DNA of 64,000 nucleotides, taken from the NCBI GenBank assembly GCA_934149515.1, contig CAKPFD010000003.1, positions 27,492 through 91,491 of the forward strand, read 5' to 3'. Under the pieces are notes generated by a model that did not search any database, had not been told where the DNA came from, and saw only the letters and a program-made list of their open reading frames with translations. Both the position numbers and the translations under genes were made by a program. Origin of the DNA: an uncultured Bacilli bacterium (GTDB taxonomy: Bacteria; Bacillota_I; Bacilli_A; RF39; UBA660). Every line of letters starts with the position of its first letter. Position 1 is the stretch's first letter. Of this stretch, positions 26,752 to 35,631 are shown in pieces.

Positions 26752-26987
26752 GGCTGTGAGTAGGAGGAGTAATTTTGCTTCGTTTATAATAGAGAGTTAT
26801 TGATTGGTGGAACAATAACATAGACGTAAAATGAAGACACCTAGGAGCTACTTACTTGAAATCTAGTAGAGTAAGTCGGATAAGAACCGTTATTTCAGTA
26901 AGTGATTATATATTTATATAATAAAATGGGTGGTACCGCGGATTTAACAGTTATTCGTCCCTTGTGGATAGATAACTGTTTTTTTTA
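26752..26987 (+). promoter_or_regulatory. T-box leader (tRNA-sensing riboswitch) for aspS
   Basis: The canonical T-box core GGGTGGTACCGCGG lies at 26928-26941. Upstream is a stem I apex with a perfect GTTATTG/CAATAAC pair around an ATTGGTGGAA loop, and 'gaagacacctaggagc' resembles the 3' side of the specifier region. Downstream AACAGTTAT (26946-26954) and ATAACTGTT (26972-26980) plus a T-run form the terminator that competes with the antiterminator. Candidate specifier codons are AAT (26830-26832, Asn) and GAC (26823-26825, Asp); I cannot decide by eye. Asn sensing would fit a non-discriminating AspRS feeding GatCAB. Confidence 0.93.
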
Positions 26988-27002
26988 TGAGGAGGGATTA
27001 GA

Positions 27003-28316
27003 TTGAAAACCATTTATTTTGATCACTTAAAAGATTATATAGGAAAGGAACTTACCATTGAAGGCTTTGTTGATTCTATTCGTGATTTAGCTTTTGTACA
27101 ATTTGTAGTACTACGTGATACAACTTCTAAGATTCAAGTTACAATCTTAAAAGATGAACAGCATGCAGCATTAAATAAAATAATTTCAAATATTAAGATA
27201 GAATCTACACTTAAAGTAACAGGAAAGCTTGTTCAAAATGAAAAAGTTAAATTACATCAAATGGAGTTACTTCCTACAGATATTGTCGTAACTAGTTATT
27301 GTTTAGAAGATTTACCATTCAATTATAAAGATAGTCAGTCCACACTATTAGATACTCGTTTAAATAAGCGTTTTTTGGATCTTCGTAATGAAAAAAATTT
27401 ATTATTGTTTCAGGTACAGACTTGTCTTGTACAAGCGATGAGAGAGTTTGTTCTTAATAATAAATTTATAGAGCTTCATACGCCTAAATTAATTGGTGCT
27501 GCTAGTGAATCAGGAGCAGAGGTATTTGAATTACAATATTTCAATAAAAAAGCTTATTTGGCACAGAGTCCACAGTTTTATAAACAAATGGCAATGTGTA
27601 GTGGCTTTGAAAAAGTGTTTGAAGTAGCACCAGTTTTTCGTGCAGAAAGATCAAATTCTTATCGACATGCAACAGAATTTACTTCCTTTGATGTGGAAAT
27701 GAGTTATATTGAAAAATTAGAAGATTTGATGAAATTTGAAGAAGATTTGATAGTTTTTGCTTTTCAGAAGGTAAGAAACAATTATGGAGAGAAAATAAAG
27801 GAATTATTTGGAGTGGATGTTGTTGTACCAACTAAACCATTTCCTAGAATAAAGTTAGAAGATTTATATCAAAAATTAGAAGAAGTTTATCATTATCAGA
27901 TGAATTTTGAAGATATTGGTGATATGAATGCTGAATCAGAGAAATTGGCAGCTGATTATATTCAAAAAACATTTGGACATCAATTTGTCTTTATTACAGA
28001 TTTTAGTGCGAAAAAAAGAGCTTTTTATCATAAGAGAGAAAATGGTATACCACAAGGAGCAGATTTGATTTTTAAGGGATGTGAAATTACAACATTAGCA
28101 TTACGAGAACACCGTTATGAAATTTTATGTCAACAAGCAAAAGAGAAGGGGCTAGGTAAGGATGTTTCATTTTATCTTGATTTCTTCCGATATGGTTGTC
28201 CACCACATGGTGGTTTTGCTATTGGTGTTGAACGTTTAACGATGTTATTACTTGGTCTTCCTTCTTTAAAAGAGACAATGTTTTTATTTAGAGGGCCAAA
28301 CCATTTAGAACCATAA
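27003..28316 (+). CDS. aspS: Aspartyl-tRNA synthetase, archaeal-type (probably non-discriminating)
   Basis: 437 residues, class IIb. The N-terminal OB anticodon-binding domain (about 1-110) is followed by the catalytic core with 'GAASESGAEVFELQYF', 'YLAQSPQFYKQM', motif 2 'FEVAPVFRAERSNSYRHATE' and motif 3 'GFAIGVERLTMLLLGLPS'. The bacterial GAD insertion domain is absent, so it belongs to the short archaeal/eukaryal-like group (AspRS2). In bacteria with GatCAB such enzymes often charge both tRNA(Asp) and tRNA(Asn). The start is TTG 27003 after 'gaggaggg'. It is controlled by the T-box. Confidence 0.9.
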   Translation: MKTIYFDHLKDYIGKELTIEGFVDSIRDLAFVQFVVLRDTTSKIQVTILKDEQHAALNKIISNIKIESTLKVTGKLVQNEKVKLHQMELLPTDIVVTSYCLEDLPFNYKDSQSTLLDTRLNKRFLDLRNEKNLLLFQVQTCLVQAMREFVLNNKFIELHTPKLIGAASESGAEVFELQYFNKKAYLAQSPQFYKQMAMCSGFEKVFEVAPVFRAERSNSYRHATEFTSFDVEMSYIEKLEDLMKFEEDLIVFAFQKVRNNYGEKIKELFGVDVVVPTKPFPRIKLEDLYQKLEEVYHYQMNFEDIGDMNAESEKLAADYIQKTFGHQFVFITDFSAKKRAFYHKRENGIPQGADLIFKGCEITTLALREHRYEILCQQAKEKGLGKDVSFYLDFFRYGCPPHGGFAIGVERLTMLLLGLPSLKETMFLFRGPNHLEP

Positions 28317-28354
28317 TTACTTTACACTGTTAGGAGAAAAAAAGACAAATTTAT

Positions 28355-28383
28355 TTGAGAACACTTGTTACTTTTTGTATAAT
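28355..28383 (+). promoter_or_regulatory. Sigma-A-type promoter for 28406 gene
   Basis: TTGAGA (28355-28360), 17-nt spacer, TATAAT (28378-28383). Its position overlaps the longest frame of the next gene and so argues for the later start. Confidence 0.7.
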
Positions 28384-28405
28384 CTTCTTAAGGAGTGAAG
28401 GGAAA

Positions 28406-29167
28406 ATGAAAAAAATTTTGAAGGCTTTATTTTTAGTGGTGATCTTTGGTATTGTTTTTTCTATATCGGATGTTCATGCTGCTTATGCTTATTACTGGAA
28501 TATTGGGGGTGAAACTATTTCAAGAGGAGAATCTACAGCAGCAGGAAATGTATCTTGGGTAGAAGATAGTCAATACCTTGGTGGCGTTTTAACATTGAAT
28601 AATTATACTGGTGGTCCATTAAAATTAATTTGTGCCGGAACTGGTATGAACCAGGTTTTTGCCATTAAATTAGTGGGAAATAATAAAATCACTGCAAAAG
28701 ATGCTATTGGTATTCTTGCTTCCAATAATATTGAATTTATTGGAGATGGTACTTTAACTATTGAAGCAGCTATTCCAATTTTTGATGATTATTCTATTAT
28801 AGGTGATGCTGGTGCAGTGGTACCTGTTGAAGATCTTAAACTACAAGGTAATACTACTATAAAAATTGATTTGACAAACAGTCATAATGTTAGTAATAAT
28901 TCTAGTAATTCTTCTAGTGCACAACCAAAAGAAGATACTACTAATTCTGGTGAAGCAACGAAAGATATTGATGAAGGTGTAACAACAACAGATGAAGATG
29001 ATACTACAAAAGAAAAAGATGATAAAGTAACAGATAGCAAAAATGATAATGTTTCTTCTAATCAATCTTTGATAAATACTATTGCTTTAGTTTATGGTGT
29101 GATTAGTTTGATTGTTATTATTATATTAGTTGTTCAATTAAGAAAATCAAAATTAACGAAAATATAA
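28406..29167 (+). CDS. Secreted membrane-anchored surface protein, unknown
   Basis: 253 residues. A signal peptide ('LKALFLVVIFGIVFSISDVH', cleavage near Ala27) is followed by a beta-rich region ('LGGVLTLNNYTGGPLKLICA', 'NNIEFIGDGTLTIEA') that looks like a few beta-helix turns. An Asn/Ser/Thr/Asp/Lys-rich linker (about 160-215) leads to a C-terminal membrane helix (about 220-243) and a basic tail. No sorting motif is seen, so it is held by the helix. ATG 28406 is preferred: 'aaggagtgaaggg' precedes it, and the promoter lies over the longer frame. Confidence 0.7.
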   Translation: MKKILKALFLVVIFGIVFSISDVHAAYAYYWNIGGETISRGESTAAGNVSWVEDSQYLGGVLTLNNYTGGPLKLICAGTGMNQVFAIKLVGNNKITAKDAIGILASNNIEFIGDGTLTIEAAIPIFDDYSIIGDAGAVVPVEDLKLQGNTTIKIDLTNSHNVSNNSSNSSSAQPKEDTTNSGEATKDIDEGVTTTDEDDTTKEKDDKVTDSKNDNVSSNQSLINTIALVYGVISLIVIIILVVQLRKSKLTKI

Positions 29168-29170
29168 AAA

Positions 29171-29213
29171 ATAGGTCTGTTATGAATTACTTTGTTTTCA
29201 TGATAGACCTTTG
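29171..29213. terminator. Bidirectional terminator
   Basis: AGGTCTGTTATGAA pairs, with two mismatches, with TTCATGATAGACCT. It has A-run and T-run flanks and lies between the convergent surface-protein and phosphatase genes. Confidence 0.65.
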
Positions 29214-29224
29214 TTATTTTTAGT

Positions 29225-29842
29225 TTATATATGTTTTATATCAATTATTGTTTCGTTGTCAAATGTAAGTTCAAATGTTTCACAGTAATCAGAAAAGTTA
29301 CCACAAAATATTTCATTATTATTAAAAATAATTTTGTAAGTTCCTTTATCTTGTATTATATTACACCAAGTCATTAATAAAAATAACATGGCAGTTGAAT
29401 GAAATACGATTGCTATTTTTTTATCCTCTTTTTTTAACACTTCCATTAATGCAGCTAAAGTTCTTTCTCTTACTTCTTTTTGACTTTCGCCAGTTCCGAT
29501 TTTATAATCCTCATTTAAAAATTGTTTTTCACTAAAATTAGCTGGTAGTTCGTCAAATGAATTAACTCCAAATTTTCTTTCTCCAAACTCATTTATGACA
29601 TTAATTTCTATGTTATTGTTTTGTGCTATATATTTAGCTGTAGATATTGCTCTAACATAACTAGAAGTATATAATTTATCTATATCTTTTAATTTATCGA
29701 TACTTAATTTTTCTTTTGCAATATTTTCTCCTTCAATAGATAAAATTTGTTTTTCATTTTGGAGCTGTAAACTATCACTATTGTTAGCATTGTTAATTTT
29801 TAAGGGCTTTGAATGCCTTATTAAATATACCTTTTTAATCAT
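29225..29842 (-). CDS. Histidine phosphatase (phosphoglycerate mutase-like) family protein
   Basis: 205 residues. The catalytic RH signature is 'VYLIRHSKPLK', a Ser replacing the usual Gly of RHG. 'LYTSSYVRAISTAKYIA' supplies the second arginine and 'VFHSTAMLFLL' the second histidine, so the His-phosphorylation site is complete. Substrate unknown; the family ranges from sugar phosphatases to regulatory phosphatases. Base composition is extremely AT-rich and the gene adjoins the minus-strand accessory island, so it may be part of it. Confidence 0.8.
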   Translation of the reverse strand: MIKKVYLIRHSKPLKINNANNSDSLQLQNEKQILSIEGENIAKEKLSIDKLKDIDKLYTSSYVRAISTAKYIAQNNNIEINVINEFGERKFGVNSFDELPANFSEKQFLNEDYKIGTGESQKEVRERTLAALMEVLKKEDKKIAIVFHSTAMLFLLMTWCNIIQDKGTYKIIFNNNEIFCGNFSDYCETFELTFDNETIIDIKHI

Positions 29843-29892
29843 TATTATCTCATATAATCAATTTTATAGAAATTTGATTGATCCCTTTCTAT

Positions 29893-31194
29893 TTATATTT
29901 TTTTACATTTATTTTGATCTGATTGATTGTTAGAGTTATAGTTGCTTTCACTATCATTATTATTTTCATTTATGTTTTCTACCATAACTGGTTCTTTAAT
30001 AATTTCATTAGCTAAAACATTATTTTTATTTTCTTCAATACCATCATTATTAAATTTATTTCATTTATCATTATTATCTATTGGCTCATCAATTATTTTA
30101 TTTTCGCCATAACTATCAATAGGATTAGTATTATCTATTTCATACTCTTCTTTATATCCCTTAGCAGAAATTATCTTATTATGGTAATTCATAAACTCTT
30201 TAAATTTATCTTGAATAGAATACATCAAGTTATGATTTGAACACTCTAATAATATATTAATACCATCTTCACTTTCTAAAGATATTTCACCATACTTGCA
30301 AACCGGAATTTGTCTATTATTATTAAATCTCTTATCTGGTCCACCACTTTTATTAACATATCTCCAAGTATATCTTACAATTTCAGCATCTCTAGGAACC
30401 ATCTCGGTTTCAACAAAATTTGTTGTACTAAAACCTGCAACCATATCATTGTATCGTCTACATCCAACTCCACCCATATTTTTAAATATTAACATTCTAT
30501 CTGGAGTAAAAAATATTTTTTCATTCTTTAAATTTAGACAATAAACATCAATATTATGTTTAATATACCATGGCATTTTTTTGGCCATAGAAATTCTTGT
30601 TCTTGAAACATTATTTCCAGCACCAGCATTATATTTTGTATTGTATACTTTAATAGATGAACCAATTTGCCATAATCTTTTATTGTTTCCTAACTCAACT
30701 AAGAATTCATTTAAAGCATCAAATTTCTTTTGATTTATATCATCCATTTCATAAGTTAAATCTAATTTCCATTTTTTTGCAATTAATATTTTTAATAATA
30801 TTCCTATTGGAATTAACACTATAAGAAATAAACATACATTAGCTAATATATCTATAGTTCTTAATTTGTTAATTTGTTTTAATAATTCATCGCCTTTTCC
30901 CATTTTAGAAATATTATTGTTTTGATAATAAGTCGTATTTCCAGTAATCAACTTAGTATCCTGATTATAATTATAATTATTTCCAGAATTATTAGAATTA
31001 TTTCTCCGATTACCTTGTGATTCTACATAAGAAATACCAGTACCTGGAATAGAATAAGTTTTTCGTTGAGTTCCATTTGGACTATATGTATGCCTATAAC
31101 CTGGAAATCCCCAACTATAACCAATTCCGGATTTGCTTAAATTAATCCTAAATCCACCACCAAGGTTTATGCTTTTCCTGTATCTCCATCCCAT
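29893..31194 (-). CDS. DUF4236-domain protein interrupted by, or read through, an in-frame TGA
   Basis: The N-terminus is a clear DUF4236 domain: 'MGWRYRKSINLGGGFRINLS', 'SGIGYSWGFPGYRHTYSP', 'RKTYSIPGTGISYVES'. A membrane-like segment lies near 113-133, then a soluble domain. With standard decoding the protein ends at a TGA (30061-30063) after 377 residues. The same frame continues for 55 sense codons to TAA (29893-29895), and the continuation has the same Asn/Glu/Asp-rich character; 'NEIIKEPV' echoes 'NKIIDEPI' just before the TGA. Either a fresh nonsense mutation or readthrough is possible. The safe product is 30061-31194. Function unknown. Confidence 0.6.
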
Positions 31195-31223
31195 TTAGTC
31201 ACCAACTTTACTATTTATTTTTT

Positions 31224-31443
31224 CTATATATTTAACAATTTTTTTAATTTCTTGTAAAAAAATGTATCATAATTATCAATAAAATTATCTTCAATACCAC
31301 TAATATTCGCCATATCATTTAATGATGTTGGCTTATATTTGACTAGCAATTTTAGTGCATCTATTATAATCATAAAACTTTTCTTGCAAATTATTTCTTA
31401 ACATGCATAACTTATTATATAATTGATAATCTTCTTGATTCAT
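31224..31443 (-). pseudogene. Frameshifted remnant resembling an HRDC domain
   Basis: The minus strand starts 'MNQEDYQLYNKLCMLRNNLQ' and stops early. In another frame it continues 'ALKLLVKYKPTSLNDMANIS', then 'GIEDNFIDNY' and 'FFYKKLKKLLN'. The order (LY.KL..LRN.L, then KPTSL..L.NI.GI....+.Y) resembles the HRDC domain at the C-terminus of RecQ/UvrD-type helicases. It is too short and broken to function. Family assignment is from memory of the motif only. Confidence 0.4.
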
Positions 31444-31561
31444 AGCACTCAACTCCTTAAACTTCTACATAATAACTATAGCATAATTTTTACGATTTTT
31501 CTTCTTAATAAGATAAAAATAGTTTCACAATATGGAACTATCAAAACTCATTTATTGTATT

Positions 31562-32452
31562 TTATCTACTCTCTATTAAGTATTTATTATCTTCATTTAC
31601 TTGTTGTTGTAATACTTCTAATTTCTTAACATTCTTATTATTTCTTAATGCTTCCATTTGATTTCTTGCTGATTCATTTAATTGAATAAGTCTATCAGAT
31701 TGTTTTATATTCATTCTAATCAATTCTGCATTTGTGTTTTCTAAATTATTTAAAATTATTAAATGAAGTAAATCTGTATAATCCCTCATATTTCCATTTT
31801 TAGCAAGTTTTGGATTATCTTCACGCCACTCTTTAGCAGTCATACCAAACAATGCAACATTTAATACATCTGCCTCATTTGCATATACAAACTTAATTTG
31901 TTGTTCTGTTAAAGTAGGAACTATATATTTTTTAATTGCATCAGTATGAACAACATAATTTAATTTAGATAATAATCTATTTGCATGCCATTCAATTTTT
32001 TCTTGATATGTTTCATTTCTTTTTAATCTTTCAAATTCTTTAATTAAATATAATTTAAATTCAGGACTAATCCAACTAGCAAACTCGAAAGCAATATCAC
32101 TTCTTGCAAAAGTTCCACCACCATATTTACCAGATTTAGAAATAATACCAATAGCATTTGTTTCCCTAATCCATTTTTGAGGGGACATAGTAAATGCATG
32201 TCTTCCTGCTTCATTTTTAAACTGGTCGAATTCGACCACTTTAAAATTTTCATTATTTAATTCTTCCCATACACCTAGAAAAGAAATCGTTTCTTTATTT
32301 CTTAACCAATTTTTAACAACATCTGCTGGTGCTTCATCATTTTGAGTTTTTGCTAAGTCAGTAAGTGATATATATTCATATCCATTAACTCTAACAACAT
32401 TTATTTTACTACCTTTAACATCCATCTCTGATTGTATTATATTATTTTTCAT
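31562..32452 (-). CDS. KilA-N domain protein
   Basis: 296 residues. The KilA-N DNA-binding domain occupies about 1-125: 'YEYISLTDLAKTQNDEAPAD', 'VVKNWLRNKETISFLGVWE', 'WIRETNAIGIISKSGKYGGG', 'TFARSDIAFEFASWISPEFK'. A helical middle and a C-terminal coiled coil follow. KilA-N proteins are typical of phages and mobile elements. It sits between a mobilisation-protein remnant and an HRDC-like remnant on the same strand. Role unknown. Confidence 0.85.
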   Translation of the reverse strand: MKNNIIQSEMDVKGSKINVVRVNGYEYISLTDLAKTQNDEAPADVVKNWLRNKETISFLGVWEELNNENFKVVEFDQFKNEAGRHAFTMSPQKWIRETNAIGIISKSGKYGGGTFARSDIAFEFASWISPEFKLYLIKEFERLKRNETYQEKIEWHANRLLSKLNYVVHTDAIKKYIVPTLTEQQIKFVYANEADVLNVALFGMTAKEWREDNPKLAKNGNMRDYTDLLHLIILNNLENTNAELIRMNIKQSDRLIQLNESARNQMEALRNNKNVKKLEVLQQQVNEDNKYLIESR

Positions 32453-32530
32453 AAGGGTCTTCTTTCTGAATTAGTCAATCGTGTCAACCAATCTATTAAT
32501 TTTTTCATCTAATATAATTTTACCATAAAA

Positions 32531-32753
32531 TTATCGCTCTAAATCATCATCAGCAATTATTTCTTCTTTATGTAATTCATCAATTAAATCATTATATTTA
32601 TTTAAGAAAAGAATTTATCTTGTAAGAACTTGATAAATTTATTCCATAGTTCTTTGAAGCAATCTAACTTTTCTTGTAATTTAGATACTTTATCCTCTAA
32701 CATATCCACAAAATCCTTAACAAACTCTAATTTTTTTTTACAATATTAATCAT
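32531..32753 (-). pseudogene. C-terminal remnant resembling a Mob/Pre plasmid mobilisation protein
   Basis: On the minus strand an ATG (32751-32753) opens about 50 codons rich in Lys/Leu coiled coil, ending 'ELWNKFIKFLQDKFFS' and a stop. After a shift the text continues 'NKYNDLIDELHKEEIIADDD' to a TAA (32531-32533). This resembles the C-terminal end of Mob/Pre (MobV-type) relaxases of Firmicutes plasmids and transposable elements. The catalytic N-terminal half is absent. The match is recalled, not searched. Confidence 0.45.
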
Positions 32754-32859
32754 TTTAACATGTCCTTTCTTTAATTAACAAAAAAATACCAACTTCTTTT
32801 AGAACTTGATATTTTCTATATTAAATCCAAAACTATAAAACTTTGGACAGATTTCTCAA

Positions 32860-32946
32860 TGGTGCCTGTGGTGGGACTCGAACCCACACGATATTGCTAT
32901 CACTGGATTTTGAGTCCAGCGCGTCTACCAATTCCGCCACACAGGC
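32860..32946 (-). tRNA. tRNA-Leu (anticodon CAA)
   Basis: The minus strand reads GCCTGTGTGGCGGAATTGGT at the 5' end. The anticodon stem CTGGA/TCCAG encloses the loop CTCAAAA (anticodon CAA). There is a long variable arm typical of leucine tRNAs and a T-arm GTGGG-TTCGAGT-CCCAC, and the acceptor closes with CACAGGC plus A and an encoded CCA (32860-32862). Mobile-element remnants lie downstream of its 3' end. Confidence 0.95.
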
Positions 32947-33019
32947 AAATATTACATTTATTATAACATAAAATTTTTAGTTTGCTACATTATTTTGAAA
33001 AAAAATAGAAGGAAATATC

Positions 33020-33928
33020 ATGAAGCGTGTTATAATGAGTGATGAGAAAGTAGGGAGAGTTATGTTAGTTGCTGATAAATGGAAAGATTATACATTGCTT
33101 GATGCTTCTTGTGGGGAAAAATTAGAGCAGTGGAAAAACATTACATTATTGCGACCAGATCCACAAATTATTTGGAACAATGGAAATTTAATAGATACAT
33201 ATGCTTCTAGTATTCATGCTTGGTATCATCGTAATACCAAAGGTGGTGGTTATTGGGAAAATCTAAAAAAAGTACCAAAGCAATGGACTGTCTGTTATCA
33301 GGATTTACGTTTTTGTATTAAACAAATGGGATTTAAACATACTGGTTTATTTCCAGAACAAGCGGTAAACTGGGATTTTATGATGTCTAAAATAAAAAAT
33401 AGTAATCGTCCAATTAAAGTATTAAATCTATTTGGTTATACCGGTGCTGCTACTTGTGCTTGCTTGAAGGCTGGTGCTAGTGTTGTTCATGTTGATTCTT
33501 CACGTGGTATGGTAGATTGGTGTCGTGAAAATGTTAAAGAGAATCATTTGGAAGATAAAAGTATTCGTTATATAGTAGATGATGTTTTAAAATTTGTTAA
33601 AAGAGAAATTAGAAGGGGTAATCATTATGATGCCATTGTTATGGATCCACCTAGTTATGGTAGAGGTGCTAATGGCGAAGTTTGGAATATTGAGCAAAAT
33701 TTATTAGAACTTGTTTCTTTGTGTACAGAATTGTTAAGTGATACGCCATTATTTTTCTTAATTAATTCTTATACTGCTGGTTTATCTTCTCAAGTATTAA
33801 AAAATTTATTATTGACGACGGTTGCATTGAAATATCAAGGTAAAGTTTCTTGTGATGAGGTGGGACTTCCTATTCAACATAGTGATTTAGTGCTACCTTG
33901 TGGTATTTATGGACGGTGGGAAGAGTAA
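33020..33928 (+). CDS. Class I SAM-dependent rRNA methyltransferase (RlmI/RlmK-like)
   Basis: 302 residues. The SAM-binding glycine motif is 'VLNLFGYTGAATCACLKAGA', followed by 'VVHVDSSRGMVDWCRENV', and the catalytic motif IV is 'IVMDPPSYGRGANGE'. These features match the RlmI/RlmK-type methyltransferases acting on large-subunit rRNA or related RNA. The N-terminal ~100 residues are not a clear PUA domain. The stop codon overlaps the next start by one base (TAATG), so it is coupled to the pseudouridine synthase: an RNA-modification pair. Confidence 0.85.
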   Translation: MKRVIMSDEKVGRVMLVADKWKDYTLLDASCGEKLEQWKNITLLRPDPQIIWNNGNLIDTYASSIHAWYHRNTKGGGYWENLKKVPKQWTVCYQDLRFCIKQMGFKHTGLFPEQAVNWDFMMSKIKNSNRPIKVLNLFGYTGAATCACLKAGASVVHVDSSRGMVDWCRENVKENHLEDKSIRYIVDDVLKFVKREIRRGNHYDAIVMDPPSYGRGANGEVWNIEQNLLELVSLCTELLSDTPLFFLINSYTAGLSSQVLKNLLLTTVALKYQGKVSCDEVGLPIQHSDLVLPCGIYGRWEE

Positions 33929-34599
33929 TGGTTCCGATTTTGTATGAAGATAATCATATTTTGGTTGCTGTGAAACCAATAGGAGTTTTGTCACAAGCAG
34001 ATGGTAGTGATACACCTGATATGTTAACGATATTAAAGCAATATTTAAAAGAAACATATCATAAACCGTTTAATGTTTATTTGGGTCTTGTTCATCGACT
34101 TGATAAAGATGTTGGTGGTGTTATGGTATTTGCTAAAACTAGTAAAGCTGCTAGTCGTTTATCAGAACAAGTTCGACAGCATCAAATGCAAAAAATCTAC
34201 TATGCAGTGGTAGAAGGTAAGATGAGTGGTAGTGGTGTTTTAGAAAATCATTTAGTAAGAGAGACTTATCGTAGTCGTGTTTGTGATGGTCCTTCTTCTA
34301 AACTTGCAAGATTATATTATCAAGTGTTGAAAAGTACTTCTTCATCTAGCTTGGTAAAAATTAAATTAGATACTGGTAGACATCATCAAATACGTGTTCA
34401 GTTTGCATTTATTTCTCATCCTTTGTTAGGGGATAAAAAATATGGTCATGGTGGTAAATACCCATTAGCACTTTATGCTGTTTCATTAGGATTTTATCAT
34501 CCGACCAAAAAAGAGTGGTTGACATTTGTGCATTTCCCTGATAGAGAAGGGTATTGGAGAAATTTTACAATGTTTGATGAAAATGATTTGCAATTTTAG
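33928..34599 (+). CDS. RluA-family pseudouridine synthase
   Basis: 223 residues. 'ILYEDNHILVAVKPIGVLSQ' and 'LGLVHRLDKDVGGVMVFAKT' (catalytic Asp in HRLDxxxxG) identify the family; 'LDTGRHHQIRVQFAF' and 'HPLLGDKKYG' complete it. There is no S4 domain, so it is the short form. It isomerises uridine in rRNA or tRNA. ATG 33928 overlaps the upstream stop and has 'gggaagag' before it; the longer frame from 33898 runs into the upstream gene without a ribosome site. Confidence 0.92.
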   Translation: MVPILYEDNHILVAVKPIGVLSQADGSDTPDMLTILKQYLKETYHKPFNVYLGLVHRLDKDVGGVMVFAKTSKAASRLSEQVRQHQMQKIYYAVVEGKMSGSGVLENHLVRETYRSRVCDGPSSKLARLYYQVLKSTSSSSLVKIKLDTGRHHQIRVQFAFISHPLLGDKKYGHGGKYPLALYAVSLGFYHPTKKEWLTFVHFPDREGYWRNFTMFDENDLQF

Positions 34600-34648
34600 T
34601 CATTTTCTGATATGATTTTAATAGTATAGAATAAGGGAGATGGATGTT

Positions 34649-35554
34649 ATGATATTAGCAGCACTAAATTTTGATTTGAGTTTTTTTACAAGTATTCCTG
34701 GTATGCTAATTACCGGTGGAGTGTTGTTATTAATAATTGCATTAATTATATTTATTGCGACAAGTGGAAAGAAAGATAAAAAGAAAGGAAAAGAGGATTC
34801 TATTGTGGCTTCGACGCCTAGTGTGGATGCGAATGTGACGACGTCAGAAGTAGCTCCACAGCCAGTTGTAGAGCCTAGTGTGTTTACGACACCTTTACCA
34901 ACGAATGTGGAACCTAGTGTTTCACCTGTTCAACCAATGGCTGGTGTTTCTGAAGTTGGTGTTGTTCAACCACAACCTCAAGTACAAACACCTACGGTTC
35001 CAGTACAACCAGCACCTGTTGTGATGCCTAGTGTAGTACCTTCTACACCTGTTATGCCTGAAGTAAAAGTAGATACTCCTGCTGTTACACCAACGGTTAG
35101 TGAAGTAGAAAAGGCTACTCCAGTTGAAGTGGTTTCAGCACCTAGTGTACCTGTGGTAGAACCACTACCTGTAGAAAGTGCACCTAGTATAGAGGTAGTA
35201 TCACAAGCTGCTGCACCTGTTCAACCAGTTGTGCCAGAGCCTGTGAAAGCACCTGAAGCACCACGTCCAATTTATGGTGGCACTACTCCAATTATACCTG
35301 ATCTTCACGTTGGAAATGAACATCGTCCAATTTATGGTGGCGCTAATCCATTAGAAAATACGGGGGCTATCCCAAAAGTTGTTCCTCAATCAGCTGCATC
35401 AGCTGAACAACCTGTAGTTAATCCAATGCCACAAGTTGCTGTTCAACCAGAAGTTGTGGTACCAGTGCAACCTACGGTTAGTGTACCTGAATCTCAACAA
35501 CCAGTTAGTGCACCTAGTACACCAGCTCAAGATGAAATTGAAAGTTTATTTTAG
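34649..35554 (+). CDS. Pro/Val-rich membrane-anchored protein, unknown
   Basis: 301 residues. One membrane segment (about 12-36, 'PGMLITGGVLLLIIALIIFI') and a basic patch (GKKDKKKGKE) suggest a cytoplasmic C-terminus. The rest is low-complexity Pro/Val/Ser/Thr/Glu ('VQPQPQVQTPTVPVQPAPV'), with a duplicated 'RPIYGG' unit in the second half and a C-terminal 'DEIESLF'. This resembles scaffold-like division or envelope proteins, but no family is recognised. ATG 34649 suits 'aaggga' at 34633-34638 better than ATG 34640. Confidence 0.65.
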   Translation: MILAALNFDLSFFTSIPGMLITGGVLLLIIALIIFIATSGKKDKKKGKEDSIVASTPSVDANVTTSEVAPQPVVEPSVFTTPLPTNVEPSVSPVQPMAGVSEVGVVQPQPQVQTPTVPVQPAPVVMPSVVPSTPVMPEVKVDTPAVTPTVSEVEKATPVEVVSAPSVPVVEPLPVESAPSIEVVSQAAAPVQPVVPEPVKAPEAPRPIYGGTTPIIPDLHVGNEHRPIYGGANPLENTGAIPKVVPQSAASAEQPVVNPMPQVAVQPEVVVPVQPTVSVPESQQPVSAPSTPAQDEIESLF

Positions 35555-35575
35555 GCTTAAAAAGCCTTTTTTTGT
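35552..35575 (+). terminator. Intrinsic terminator
   Basis: AGGCTT and AAGCCT form a short GC-containing stem directly at the stop codon, followed by T7. Confidence 0.75.
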
Positions 35576-35631
35576 TCTTCTTTTTCTTTTTGTGCATAAG
35601 ATTATGGTAAATAAAGAAAGGAAGATCATAT

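Noticed and set aside
33898..33927. N-terminal extension of the pseudouridine synthase
   Set aside because: It overlaps the methyltransferase C-terminus and lacks a ribosome site; the family N-terminus begins at ATG 33928.
34800..35540. Pro/Val-rich region as a DNA tandem repeat locus
   Set aside because: Repetition is compositional at the protein level; apart from one duplicated RPIYGG unit there is no regular DNA period.
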